The notes beneath the pieces were generated by a model, which searched no databases, was not told the DNA's origin, and saw nothing but the letters and a program-made list of their open reading frames with translations. DNA of 30,251 nt from the NCBI GenBank assembly GCA_003132905.1, contig PKZC01000305.1, positions 2,767-33,017 on the forward strand. Reading direction: 5' to 3'. This document shows, piece after piece, positions 1-7,626 of this stretch (position 1 is the first letter of the stretch; every line of letters starts with the position of its first letter). A program made the position numbers and the translations under genes. Origin of the DNA: Bryobacterales bacterium. Its GTDB lineage: Bacteria > Acidobacteriota > Terriglobia > Bryobacterales > Bryobacteraceae.

Positions 1-26
1 CCGCACAAAAGCGAAGACTGTCTTGG

Positions 27-1211
27 ATGCCATGTAGCGAACTCAAGAGTATTCACCAGACTGGTACGCGCGCGGGCCACGCTGAATGCTATAAACAAGC
101 AATGTCGCAGTCTGTTTGGCCCTTTGATCATTGCTTGGCGCCGCGCTTTGCCAGCAGGGCTCGCTTCAGCCCCACCGATTTGGACAAGCTCCGTTGTTTC
201 GTAGTCTGTCCTGCACAGCCGGCTGAGTATTTTGACGATCTCTATGGAATGGTCGAAGCGATTTGCCAGCGCATCGGCTCGACCGCTGGCATCGAAATTC
301 AATGCACCAGGGCGATCGATATCAAAAGCTCTGGAGTCATACATCCCGAGATCTGGGGGTCGCTACGGGCCGCTGACGTGATCGTGGCGGACGTTAGCGG
401 TCTGAACGGCAACGTCTTGTTCGAGCTGGGAGTAGCTTCAGCCTGGCATCCTAAAGAGCGTGTGATCGTTCTGAGAGAACGCCGCCCAGTTGGGATCACG
501 GGCAACGAGACCGACATTTGGCTGTTTGACATGCAGCCCTTTCGACATCTGCTCTACATCAGAACACGTGAAGGACTAGCGCGACTAGAACGCGACCTCT
601 ATTCGGTGTTGCTGGAAGTGCTTGCTGCGGCACCCTTCGAAACCACAGTCGACGCACCGGACCCAACGCTACCACTCTCCCTACGCCTCTCCGACCAGGA
701 CGCCGAACTTCTCTTCTCTCCTGCGTTGGGGCATCGGCGATGGATTTCAGGAGAATGCCTGGAGTTCGGTTCGCTCAATAATTTTCAATATTCTTGGCTA
801 ACAGTTGGAAATTTGAAGCTAAAGAATGTCGAGGTGTCAGCAGAATTGTCGTTCCGAGCGCTCGGGAAGCCACCCAAAGACCAGCCATGGATCGGTCTGA
901 TGCTCCGGAGCCAGTCGTTTTGGGCGAATCAAGGCCACCTTGCCTACCTTCGGGCCGATGGGTCGGCTTGGGTCACGGTCGAGAAACCGGAGCACGACGA
1001 TGAACCAATTGGTCAGATCGAGCCTTGGCCGTTCAACGGGTATATACCATTCCGAGTGACGATCAACGACTCCGGCTGGACGGTGTACGTCGGCTCGGTA
1101 GCATGGCATCACGATCTTGATGGACTACAGGTCTTCGGACAAGGACGGATCTTGTTCGAAAGCTATTGGGCCCGAGTGGGCTTGCGGAACCTAACGATCC
1201 AGCTCGCATAG
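27..1211 (+). CDS. NDT/TIR-like domain protein with C-terminal beta-sandwich domain
   Basis: 394 aa, no signal peptide. Residues ~53-200 look like a Rossmann-type nucleoside 2-deoxyribosyltransferase/TIR-like domain. A strand (KLRCFVVCPAQ) opens it, and the motif ADVSGLNGNVLFELGVA (~121-137) has a Glu (E133) at the place of the catalytic Glu in such folds. After a Pro-rich linker (~207-225), residues ~226-394 are rich in beta strands and Trp/Phe, resembling the concanavalin-like sandwich of DUF1080/LamG proteins. Proteins with this N-terminal motif act on nucleosides or NAD, or serve as immune effectors; which applies here is not known. The start is uncertain: Met26 at position 102 would remove only non-conserved residues. 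It stands alone, followed by ~520 bp without a convincing gene. Existence of the gene is fairly sure; function is inference. Confidence 0.75.
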   Translation: MPCSELKSIHQTGTRAGHAECYKQAMSQSVWPFDHCLAPRFASRARFSPTDLDKLRCFVVCPAQPAEYFDDLYGMVEAICQRIGSTAGIEIQCTRAIDIKSSGVIHPEIWGSLRAADVIVADVSGLNGNVLFELGVASAWHPKERVIVLRERRPVGITGNETDIWLFDMQPFRHLLYIRTREGLARLERDLYSVLLEVLAAAPFETTVDAPDPTLPLSLRLSDQDAELLFSPALGHRRWISGECLEFGSLNNFQYSWLTVGNLKLKNVEVSAELSFRALGKPPKDQPWIGLMLRSQSFWANQGHLAYLRADGSAWVTVEKPEHDDEPIGQIEPWPFNGYIPFRVTINDSGWTVYVGSVAWHHDLDGLQVFGQGRILFESYWARVGLRNLTIQLA

Positions 1212-1643
1212 TACCGGAAGTCGGAAATCCACATGCGCGTGTAGTCGCCATCTCGGACTTGTGCCGCTCGCGATCCCGAACGGCGTTCTGCGCATTCCCC
1301 CATAAAGAAGCCGGCGACCTCCAAAACTAACCGGCGGGCTCGTGCTATCGCGGCGGTTCGGGCCCGCCTGGCTGCCACTGGCGCCCGCTTCCTCCGCGAG
1401 TCACCCGCAAACTCCACCTGATTCCTCCGCCCCGCCAGTTACTTAGGCTCACAACCTCCATTCATCAATCCGATTCGCCCGTATTCTGTTCTTGAAGCCG
1501 CGCTCTTCTTAAAGCCCGAACTGCGCTCCGCTTCTCCCTTCCTGCGTCCAGCAACGCTCAAGAATGACGAGAAAATTATGAAAAATGCGCCGGCAAACAC
1601 AAAACTACCCCTGATGCGTCCACACCATTCGCCTCCTCATCGC

Positions 1644-1660
1644 CGAATTTTCAAAATTCG
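1644..1660. promoter_or_regulatory. 17-bp perfect palindrome, candidate operator
   Basis: CGAATTTT-C-AAAATTCG: two 8-bp arms around a single central base. The loop is too small for a useful RNA hairpin, so a dimeric regulator site on DNA is more likely. It lies about 85 bp before the amidohydrolase start codon and 42 bp before the TATACT box. No regulator gene is next to it. Confidence 0.4.
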
Positions 1661-1702
1661 ACGCCACCTGCACGATACCCTTCGCCACCCCCTGTCAGCG
1701 TG

Positions 1703-1708
1703 TATACT
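1703..1708 (+). promoter_or_regulatory. Possible -10 box of the amidohydrolase gene
   Basis: TATACT matches the sigma-70 -10 consensus at 5 of 6 positions and sits 11 bp before the ribosome binding site and 22 bp before the chosen ATG. No good -35 box is visible 17 bp upstream (only TTCGCC near 1681), so this is a weak call. Confidence 0.3.
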
Positions 1709-1729
1709 GCTACTCACCGGAGAGCTCAA

Positions 1730-3193
1730 ATGCAAATCCAGCGGATCATTCTTGCAGGCGGCATTTTGGTCGCGTTGGCAGCTACGGTGTGTGCCCAACC
1801 CAAGGACGTTATCTATGAAGGCGCTCGTCTGATCATTGGCGACGCGACCGCTCCCATTGAAAGCGGCGCCTTCGTCGTCCGGAATGGCCGCATCACCGCG
1901 ATTGGCGCGAAAGGCTCCATCCATGCGTCCGACGGAGCGGCCCACATCGATCTAACCGGGAAAACCGTCATGCCCACGCTCAACAACGTGCACGTCCACA
2001 TGGGCTACGAAGGATACGTGAGTTGGAGCGTTGAGAATCACACGCCGGAAAATGTTTTAGACCATCTGGAGCGCGAGGCGTTTTATGGCGTCGGCACAGC
2101 CATGGCTATGGGCGAGCAACCGACGAGCTTTGCGATTGAATTTCAGCAAAACCAGTTGGCCGGAAAGTTTCCCCCAGCCGCCCGCTTCTTCTTCGCTGCG
2201 GGAATGGCGCCGCCCGGTGGTGGTCCGGATGCGCTCTTGATCCAGGGAACCGGGCCTTTGCACGCCGTTTATGAGGTTTCAAACGCGGAGGAAGCCGTAG
2301 CAGCCGTACGGAAAATCGCGGCGCTGAAAATCAAGGAACTCAAGTTCTGGGTGGACAATCGAGACAACACTCGCGGCGCGATGAAGAAAATGCCGCCGGA
2401 AGTTTACACCGCGCTCATTGAAGAGGCGCACAAGCACGGCATGATCGTGCATGCTCATGCCACGAATCTTGCGGACCAAAAAGGCGTCGTAAAGGCCGGC
2501 GTGGACGTGCTGGTACACACCGTCATGGCCGAAAAGGTCGACGATGAATTCATCGCGATCCTTAAGGCGAAGCGGCCATACTGGACGCCGGTCATGGGCC
2601 TGGGCGATCGCTCCGAGCTTTGTGACGGTGACAATGGTTTCATCGAGCAGGTATTGCCCGACAGTGTCATCGCCGATATCAAAGCGGGCAAAACCTGGCT
2701 GCCGTCGCCCCCTTGCTCCACGCCGCCCACTGCGCAGTTTCTACAGCGCGAAGAAAACCTCCGCTATAATTTTCCAAAGTATCTTGCAGCTGGAGCCCGC
2801 ATCGTACTCGGCAGCGACGCGGGGGTCTCCGCGAAATATTCGTATGGTTTTGCCGGGCATCACGAGATCGGCATGTACGTCAGGCTGGGGATGACTCCGG
2901 CCGACGTGATCATTGCGTCCACATCCAGGCCCACCGAAGTGCTCCGTATCAACGACACCGGGGTGCTCGCCAAGGGAAAGCGCGCGGATTTTATTGTGCT
3001 GAATGCGAATCCGCTCGAGAACATTCGTAATACGCGCGAGATTGACAATGTCTACCTCTCCGGCGCGCGGTTGGATCGACAAGCGTTGCAAGCCAAGTTT
3101 AAACAGGCGGTGGTAGATCGAGACGCAACGAAAGCCAAACTCCAGAAAGACTACGTCCCGCACCCACCCTCGTCGCGAAAGTTGATTGATTAA
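1730..3193 (+). CDS. Exported amidohydrolase
   Basis: 487 aa metal-dependent hydrolase of the amidohydrolase superfamily (imidazolonepropionase/prolidase-like branch), probably periplasmic. I chose ATG 1730 over the in-frame GTG at 1700 because GGAGAG lies 5 nt upstream and the protein then opens with a clean signal peptide (MQIQRIILAGG... ending VCAQ). The small N-terminal beta domain (VIYEGARLIIGDATAPIESGAFVVRNGRITAIG) precedes the HVH metal pair, here in NNVHVHMG where most relatives have D.H.H. Further ligands are likely in IVHAHATN, VLVHTV and LGSDAG, and the C-terminus carries KGKRADFIVLNANPL, typical of the family. The substrate cannot be read from sequence. Two bases separate it from the next amidohydrolase, so the two are probably co-transcribed. 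Confidence 0.88.
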   Translation: MQIQRIILAGGILVALAATVCAQPKDVIYEGARLIIGDATAPIESGAFVVRNGRITAIGAKGSIHASDGAAHIDLTGKTVMPTLNNVHVHMGYEGYVSWSVENHTPENVLDHLEREAFYGVGTAMAMGEQPTSFAIEFQQNQLAGKFPPAARFFFAAGMAPPGGGPDALLIQGTGPLHAVYEVSNAEEAVAAVRKIAALKIKELKFWVDNRDNTRGAMKKMPPEVYTALIEEAHKHGMIVHAHATNLADQKGVVKAGVDVLVHTVMAEKVDDEFIAILKAKRPYWTPVMGLGDRSELCDGDNGFIEQVLPDSVIADIKAGKTWLPSPPCSTPPTAQFLQREENLRYNFPKYLAAGARIVLGSDAGVSAKYSYGFAGHHEIGMYVRLGMTPADVIIASTSRPTEVLRINDTGVLAKGKRADFIVLNANPLENIRNTREIDNVYLSGARLDRQALQAKFKQAVVDRDATKAKLQKDYVPHPPSSRKLID

Positions 3194-3195
3194 TC

Positions 3196-4383
3196 ATGAT
3201 GAACCGGCGTCAGTTTGTTTCTGCTGCTACTGCGGTATCCGTATGCCTTCCCCGCGCGCTGGCCGCCGCAGCGGTGAAATGCGACTTGCTGATTAAGGGC
3301 GGGCGTGTTGTCGATCCTTCGCGCAAGCTCGACGCGATTCGCGACGTGGCCATCGCGGATGGCCGTATCGTGGCCATTGCAGCCAATATGTCCGCCAACG
3401 CCACCGAGACTATCGACGCGAGCGGCAAGTTGGTGGTGCCCGGCCTGATCGACATCCACACACACGCCACGCGGACTAAGGATGGACCGTCGCTGTGCCT
3501 CGCCGATGGCGTCACGGGGCTGATCGATGCCGGATCGCAGGGCGCGGATCACATCGACGATGCGATTGCGGTGGCCAAGTCGGCTCCACAGCAATGCCGC
3601 GTTCTCATCAATATCGGGCGTGCCGGGATCCTGCCGGAAGGCGACACCATGGATCTCAACCGCGCTGACGTGGCGGCGGCGCGCGAAGCGATTGGTCGCA
3701 ACCGCGACATGATTGCCGGGGTGAAGGCGCGGCTGTCGCGCGACGTCGCCGGTCCCAATGATTTTGAGGTGCTCAAGCGCGCGCAAGAGGTAGCGTCGTC
3801 ATTCCATCTGCCCGTGATGATCCACATGGGTCAAACAATTTCGCCTCTGCCCAAGCTCCTTGCGATCCTGAAATCTGGCGATGTGGTCACACACATGTTT
3901 GCGCCGCCGCCGAACAGCATTATCGATGACGATGGACATATTCTGCCTGAGGTGATGGCCGCCCGGCGGCGTGGCGTCAAGTTCGATTTGGGCAACGGGC
4001 GCACCGGTCATTTGCGATGGGATATGGCCGAACGCGTACTTCAGGCGGGCTTCTTGCCGGATACCTTCTCGACCGATTGGACTCCTGAGGCCCGCACCGC
4101 TCAGGTGATCGATTTCCCGAACGTGATGTCGAAGTTCCTCATGTTGGGCATGACCGTGGACCAGGTGGTCGCATGCGCCACCGGCAATCCATCCCGGATA
4201 TTTCCGGTCTTTCACAATCGGGGCACTTTGAAGTTAGGCGCGCCGGCTGACGTGGCAGTGTTGGAACTCAGGGAAGGCAGCTTCGAATTTGAGGACAATT
4301 TCAAGAACAACCGCACGTGGCATCAACGACTCTTTCCGAGTGCAACCGTGCTCGCCGGCAAACGGGTTGCAACCCGCACTTAG
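3196..4383 (+). CDS. Exported amidohydrolase, dihydroorotase/deacetylase-like
   Basis: 395 aa. The N-terminus MMNRRQFVSAATAVSVCLPRAL.. has an RRQF twin-arginine-like motif and a short hydrophobic stretch, so Tat export to the periplasm is likely. The family core is clear: CDLLIKGGRVVDPSRKLDAIRDVAIADGRI, then PGLIDIHTHATR with the HxH metal pair, MIHMGQT, VVTHMFAPPPN and FSTDWTP (a metal-binding Asp). It resembles the amidohydrolase/deacetylase group near dihydroorotases and D-aminoacylases. A role in pyrimidine synthesis is unlikely given the export signal and neighbours. Either of two adjacent ATG codons (3196 or 3199) could start it. It begins 2 nt after the preceding amidohydrolase and ends 4 nt before the convergent gene at 4388. 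Confidence 0.87.
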   Translation: MMNRRQFVSAATAVSVCLPRALAAAAVKCDLLIKGGRVVDPSRKLDAIRDVAIADGRIVAIAANMSANATETIDASGKLVVPGLIDIHTHATRTKDGPSLCLADGVTGLIDAGSQGADHIDDAIAVAKSAPQQCRVLINIGRAGILPEGDTMDLNRADVAAAREAIGRNRDMIAGVKARLSRDVAGPNDFEVLKRAQEVASSFHLPVMIHMGQTISPLPKLLAILKSGDVVTHMFAPPPNSIIDDDGHILPEVMAARRRGVKFDLGNGRTGHLRWDMAERVLQAGFLPDTFSTDWTPEARTAQVIDFPNVMSKFLMLGMTVDQVVACATGNPSRIFPVFHNRGTLKLGAPADVAVLELREGSFEFEDNFKNNRTWHQRLFPSATVLAGKRVATRT

Positions 4384-4387
4384 AAGC

Positions 4388-5144
4388 TTACTTGCCCACT
4401 AAGTGCGTGAGGTCCTTTTCGTTCTCGTCGCAGACGTACTCAATCAGTTCGGTGTCTGTCCAGGTGAATAGCAGATTCGCGGTCCACGGCTTGGTATACG
4501 CCTTCGGATCGTCAACGGTGATCTCGGCGTTGATATGCCCAAAATCAGGGCGGCGAAATCGTTCCGTCAGACGGAGCGCTTCCGTTCCAGGATGGCCGCT
4601 GTTATCCAGCCAGTTATTGTCCACAAAGCCCTTGGAATCGATGACCAGCGTGTCGCCGTCCCAATGACCAACCGAGTATCCCATCCAGCTTGGATTGGGA
4701 TCTTTCGGCAGCGGCCGTCCGTCCATAAAAATTTGCCGGTAGCTGTGGAGCGCCTCGTAGAGAATTACAATCGACCCGGTGGTGTTCAGGATCTTGAAAG
4801 GATACGGCACCACGTTTTCCCGAGGTACTCCCGAGAGAACGCAGCGGGCCTGGGGATCGTCTTTGCCGCTCGTCTCCACCCGATGCTTGTAACAGCGTCT
4901 CGGCCCAAGGCTGGAAAGAGACCTCGCCGGGTTTCAGATCCTTCGCGATATTTCCGGTGTAGCCGCCCTTCGTCATCCAGACTCCCGAAAGGTCCGGCTT
5001 GCCGTCAGCTGTCTTGGGCGCGGGCGCGGCGAGGTTCGGTTTACCGTCGGGCAACCGAGGAACTCCCGGCGTTGGGTAATTCAGCCACTGTGCCGAAAGT
5101 GGCACGGACATCACGATGGCGATAATCCCAATAGCGCTGCGCAT
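4388..5144 (-). pseudogene. Secreted 'LSGVW' family protein split by a one-base insertion
   Basis: The first part (from 5144) reads a signal peptide ending PLSAQ, then LPDGKPNLAAPAPKTADGKPDLSGVWMTKGGYTGNIAKDL..FQPWAETLL. The second part, in another frame, reads YKHRVETSGKDDPQARCVLSGVPR..IFMDGRPLPKDPNPSWMGYSVGHWDGDTLVIDSKGF to the stop at 4388. Removing one base of the AA pair at 4891-4892 joins them as PWAETL-YKHRVETSGKDDP, giving a full 251-aa frame. This secreted family is common in acidobacteria and has no known function to my knowledge. It is the last gene of the minus-strand operon, 15 nt after the YtcJ-like gene. Either a real frameshift or an assembly error would explain it; both halves keep conserved family residues, so any loss is recent. 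Confidence 0.8.
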
Positions 5145-5159
5145 TTCCTGGATTCCTTT

Positions 5160-6848
5160 CTATCGGGCCGCCTGCGTCGAAACACTAGCATCGTACACGA
5201 TCCTGCCGCCCATCATCGTCATCACCGGCTTGATGTTCCTGATCTGGTCCGCGGGAACGGTGAGATAGTCGCGATCGAGCACCACCAGATCCGCCAGCTT
5301 GCCCGCCTGAATGGAACCCAGGTTGTCTTCCTGGAAAACCAGATAGGCGTTCTTGCGCGTGTGGGCAATCAGCGCGTCCTCCCTGCTGATGGTCTGCCGG
5401 ATCACCTTGGTTCCTCCCGCCATTTTTCCGGTGACGGCGAAGTACAAGGTAGTGAATGGCATGTATTGATTGGCCGCGGTCCCGTCGGTGCCAAATCCCC
5501 ACTGGATGCCGCTGTTTTGGATGGTGCTCAGCGGAGGCATATCATACGCGCCGTCCCCGAACAAGTCGTGCATGATTCCGCCGTTGATGACGGCCCATGG
5601 ATGCACCGCGGCGTACATTCCCAGCTTCTTCATGCGATCGAGCTGTGCTGCGTTGATCTGGTTCACGTGCGCAAATGTCCAGCGCAGGCCTTTGATGGGG
5701 TGTTCCTTGTTGATGGCCTCGATTTGGTCGAGAAACGCATCGATGGTGTCGTGCAGTTCCGCGTGCACGTGCAGCGGCAGGCCGGCCTTGGCAATCTCCA
5801 TGGCCATGCGACGCCATTGCTGAAGCTGGTCGGGAGTAGGATCGGACTTGATCGCGAACATCGGGTCATGCAGCGGGCCATAGACGCTCTCGCCGAAAAA
5901 GATATTGTCAATATAACTGTCGCCCTGGAAGAGCTTGATGGTGGGGATTTGCGCCAGGGCTCGGTCCATCTGCTCGGGATTTCCCGGCGCAAACCCGTCG
6001 ATACAAAAGATCCGGACATTTAGCTGATCCTGCGCTTTCCACTTTTGAAAAATCTCCAGCACATCGGCGTTGCAGCCGGGAACGCCAACCGAGGTGAGGC
6101 CCGCGCGATTCACGTCTTGGAGCAACGCGCGGCTGCTGGCCTCCAACTGTTCCGGCGCTACTTTGGGAAGTTTGGCGGCCACCGGCCGGGTGGCTGGGAT
6201 GTCGCCTCGGATCACGCCGGTGGGCGTTCCGCTTGCGTCGCGCATGATAGTGCCTTTGACGAAGCCTTGCGGATCCGGCTTGTTCGCTTCAATCCCCAAC
6301 ACCTGCAAGGCGCGGCTGTTCAGAAAAACCTGAAAGTACGATTCCTGGAGCGAGACTGGATTATCGGGCGCAATCTGATCCAGCTCTGCGCGCGTAAATG
6401 TTTTGGGATCGTCGGTGAACTGGTGATGCGTCCAGCCTCCGATGTTATAGACCCATTCGCCGGGCCCCGCCGCTTTCACCCGCTCGCGCAGCAGCTCAAT
6501 CGCGCGTTTTCGCGAGTCCACTCCATCGAAACGGATCTCACGCGTCCAGGTTGTGGCCGCGCGCAGAAGATGCATGTGGTTGTCGATCAGCCCGGGGATA
6601 ACGGCCCTTCCTATGAGGTCGATCCTTCGGGTGTTCGGACCAGCAAGCTGTGCCATCTCTTGGTTGGTTCCGACCGCGACAATGCGGTCGCCTTTGATAG
6701 CCACCGCCTGTGCGATTCGAAAACGCTCGTCAACGGTGATGATCTTCCCATTCGAGAGGATCAGATCCGGCGCAGGCTGCTGCGAATGCAGAATTCCCGC
6801 GAACGCGAGCAGCAAAACTATACGGAGGGTGCCAGGGTAAAGACGCAT
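5160..6848 (-). CDS. Exported YtcJ-like amidohydrolase (Amidohydro_3)
   Basis: 562 aa. The ATG at 6848 is preferred over a frame extending to 6932: from there the protein opens with a signal peptide (MRLYPGTLRIVLLLAFAGILHSQ), and the extra 28 residues would overlap the upstream gene. Family marks in order: DLILSNGKIITVDERFRIAQAVAIKGDRIVAVG, VIPGLIDNHMHL with the HxH pair, LPLHVHAELHDTID, WTFAHVN, WGFGTDGTAANQY and LADLVVLDRDYL. Characterised members remove formyl or acyl groups or hydrolyse amides; the substrate here is unknown. It starts 16 nt after the stop of the upstream gene in a four-gene minus-strand operon, next to two secreted family members that may share its substrate. Confidence 0.9.
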   Translation of the reverse strand: MRLYPGTLRIVLLLAFAGILHSQQPAPDLILSNGKIITVDERFRIAQAVAIKGDRIVAVGTNQEMAQLAGPNTRRIDLIGRAVIPGLIDNHMHLLRAATTWTREIRFDGVDSRKRAIELLRERVKAAGPGEWVYNIGGWTHHQFTDDPKTFTRAELDQIAPDNPVSLQESYFQVFLNSRALQVLGIEANKPDPQGFVKGTIMRDASGTPTGVIRGDIPATRPVAAKLPKVAPEQLEASSRALLQDVNRAGLTSVGVPGCNADVLEIFQKWKAQDQLNVRIFCIDGFAPGNPEQMDRALAQIPTIKLFQGDSYIDNIFFGESVYGPLHDPMFAIKSDPTPDQLQQWRRMAMEIAKAGLPLHVHAELHDTIDAFLDQIEAINKEHPIKGLRWTFAHVNQINAAQLDRMKKLGMYAAVHPWAVINGGIMHDLFGDGAYDMPPLSTIQNSGIQWGFGTDGTAANQYMPFTTLYFAVTGKMAGGTKVIRQTISREDALIAHTRKNAYLVFQEDNLGSIQAGKLADLVVLDRDYLTVPADQIRNIKPVMTMMGGRIVYDASVSTQAAR

Positions 6849-6864
6849 ATGAGTATCTGGTAGA

Positions 6865-7626
6865 TTATGGCGCGGCGCGGCGTTCGCCGCCAGCGTGCTG
6901 TTCACACGGCGTGGGCGTCCACTTCGAGCCATCGGGCTCGCGTTTGAAATGCGTGCTGGTAATGAACGGCTGGTTCAAGTATTGAGGGTCGTCGACGATG
7001 GTGAATACCGTCAACCAATCGGTGCCATACGCCGTCAGACGATCGAAATATTCCGTCATTGTGGTGTGATCGCTGTAAGGAACACCGTTCTTGCGCAGGT
7101 ACCCGCCCTTCAGATTCGTGGTCATCACCTTCAACGCACCGGGTTTCCCCGGCCCCTGTTGGAGACTCACGCCCAGGCCGCCGGGCTGCGTGATGCGATC
7201 CCACTCAGCCGCCGAGTTTCCTTGCCAAGTCGGCTCCGCCTGCCGTTTTTGAGATTTGTCGAAATACAGCCGTCGCGTTTGTTGCCCGGCATCGGTATCG
7301 ATTCGCAACGTCGTATCGTTCTCCCAGCTAATTTGCAGTCGCCCCGGCACGCGCATCAAGGCCGCCGCGCCATAAGCCTTACACCCGTCGCTTGCCAATT
7401 GGGATGGATCCCACATCTCGGCTACTTTCCGTCCTTCGGCGCTCAGTGGAACGCTGGTATAGTCGCCTTTCTTTGGAATCAGCATACGCCACCGCCAGTC
7501 TTCGGTGACTACCGAGACCCAGTTGCCCGTCAGATCGATGGGGGCCGCTTCTTTGGGAGTTTTGGGAGTCGCCGGCACTCCCAGCGCCAACAGAAGTAAC
7601 ACTGCCGCCGCGATTCGCATGCTCAT
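6865..7626 (-). CDS. Secreted protein of unknown function, related to neighbour's N-terminal domain
   Basis: 253 aa with a signal peptide (MSMRIAAAVLLLLALGVPATP) and no transmembrane segment. Mature protein begins DLTGNWVSVVTEDWRWRM and later has GGYLRKNGVPYSDHTTMTEYFDRL, then DDPQYLNQPFITSTHFKRE. The same landmarks occur in the N-terminal half of the upstream MBL protein (DLGGEWAATFHEDLQHR, GWLLRNGAPTSDLAIMTEYYTR, NDPIYLDEPFIRTSNF), so the two are homologous. No catalytic motif is recognisable. Its ATG overlaps the stop of the upstream gene by 4 nt, suggesting translational coupling. A beta-rich ligand-binding or lipocalin-like role is a guess. Confidence 0.8.
   Translation of the reverse strand: MSMRIAAAVLLLLALGVPATPKTPKEAAPIDLTGNWVSVVTEDWRWRMLIPKKGDYTSVPLSAEGRKVAEMWDPSQLASDGCKAYGAAALMRVPGRLQISWENDTTLRIDTDAGQQTRRLYFDKSQKRQAEPTWQGNSAAEWDRITQPGGLGVSLQQGPGKPGALKVMTTNLKGGYLRKNGVPYSDHTTMTEYFDRLTAYGTDWLTVFTIVDDPQYLNQPFITSTHFKREPDGSKWTPTPCEQHAGGERRAAP

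Larger units (their letters stand above)
1212..1729. other. Intergenic stretch without a convincing gene
   Basis: About 520 bp. The short reading frames here (for example 1163-1417 minus and 1578-1832 plus) have low-complexity Arg/Ala-rich translations and no visible start signals. A GC-rich stem (1333-1339 with 1362-1368) lacks a following T-run, so it is not a convincing intrinsic terminator. The last 90 bp hold a palindrome and a possible promoter for the amidohydrolase gene, listed separately. Confidence 0.6.

Noticed and set aside
1333..1368. Intrinsic terminator after the first gene
   Set aside because: A 7-bp GC stem exists, but the loop is 22 nt and there is no T-run.
6045..6863. 272-aa plus-strand frame
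   Set aside because: Antisense to the YtcJ-like amidohydrolase; no domain and no start signal.
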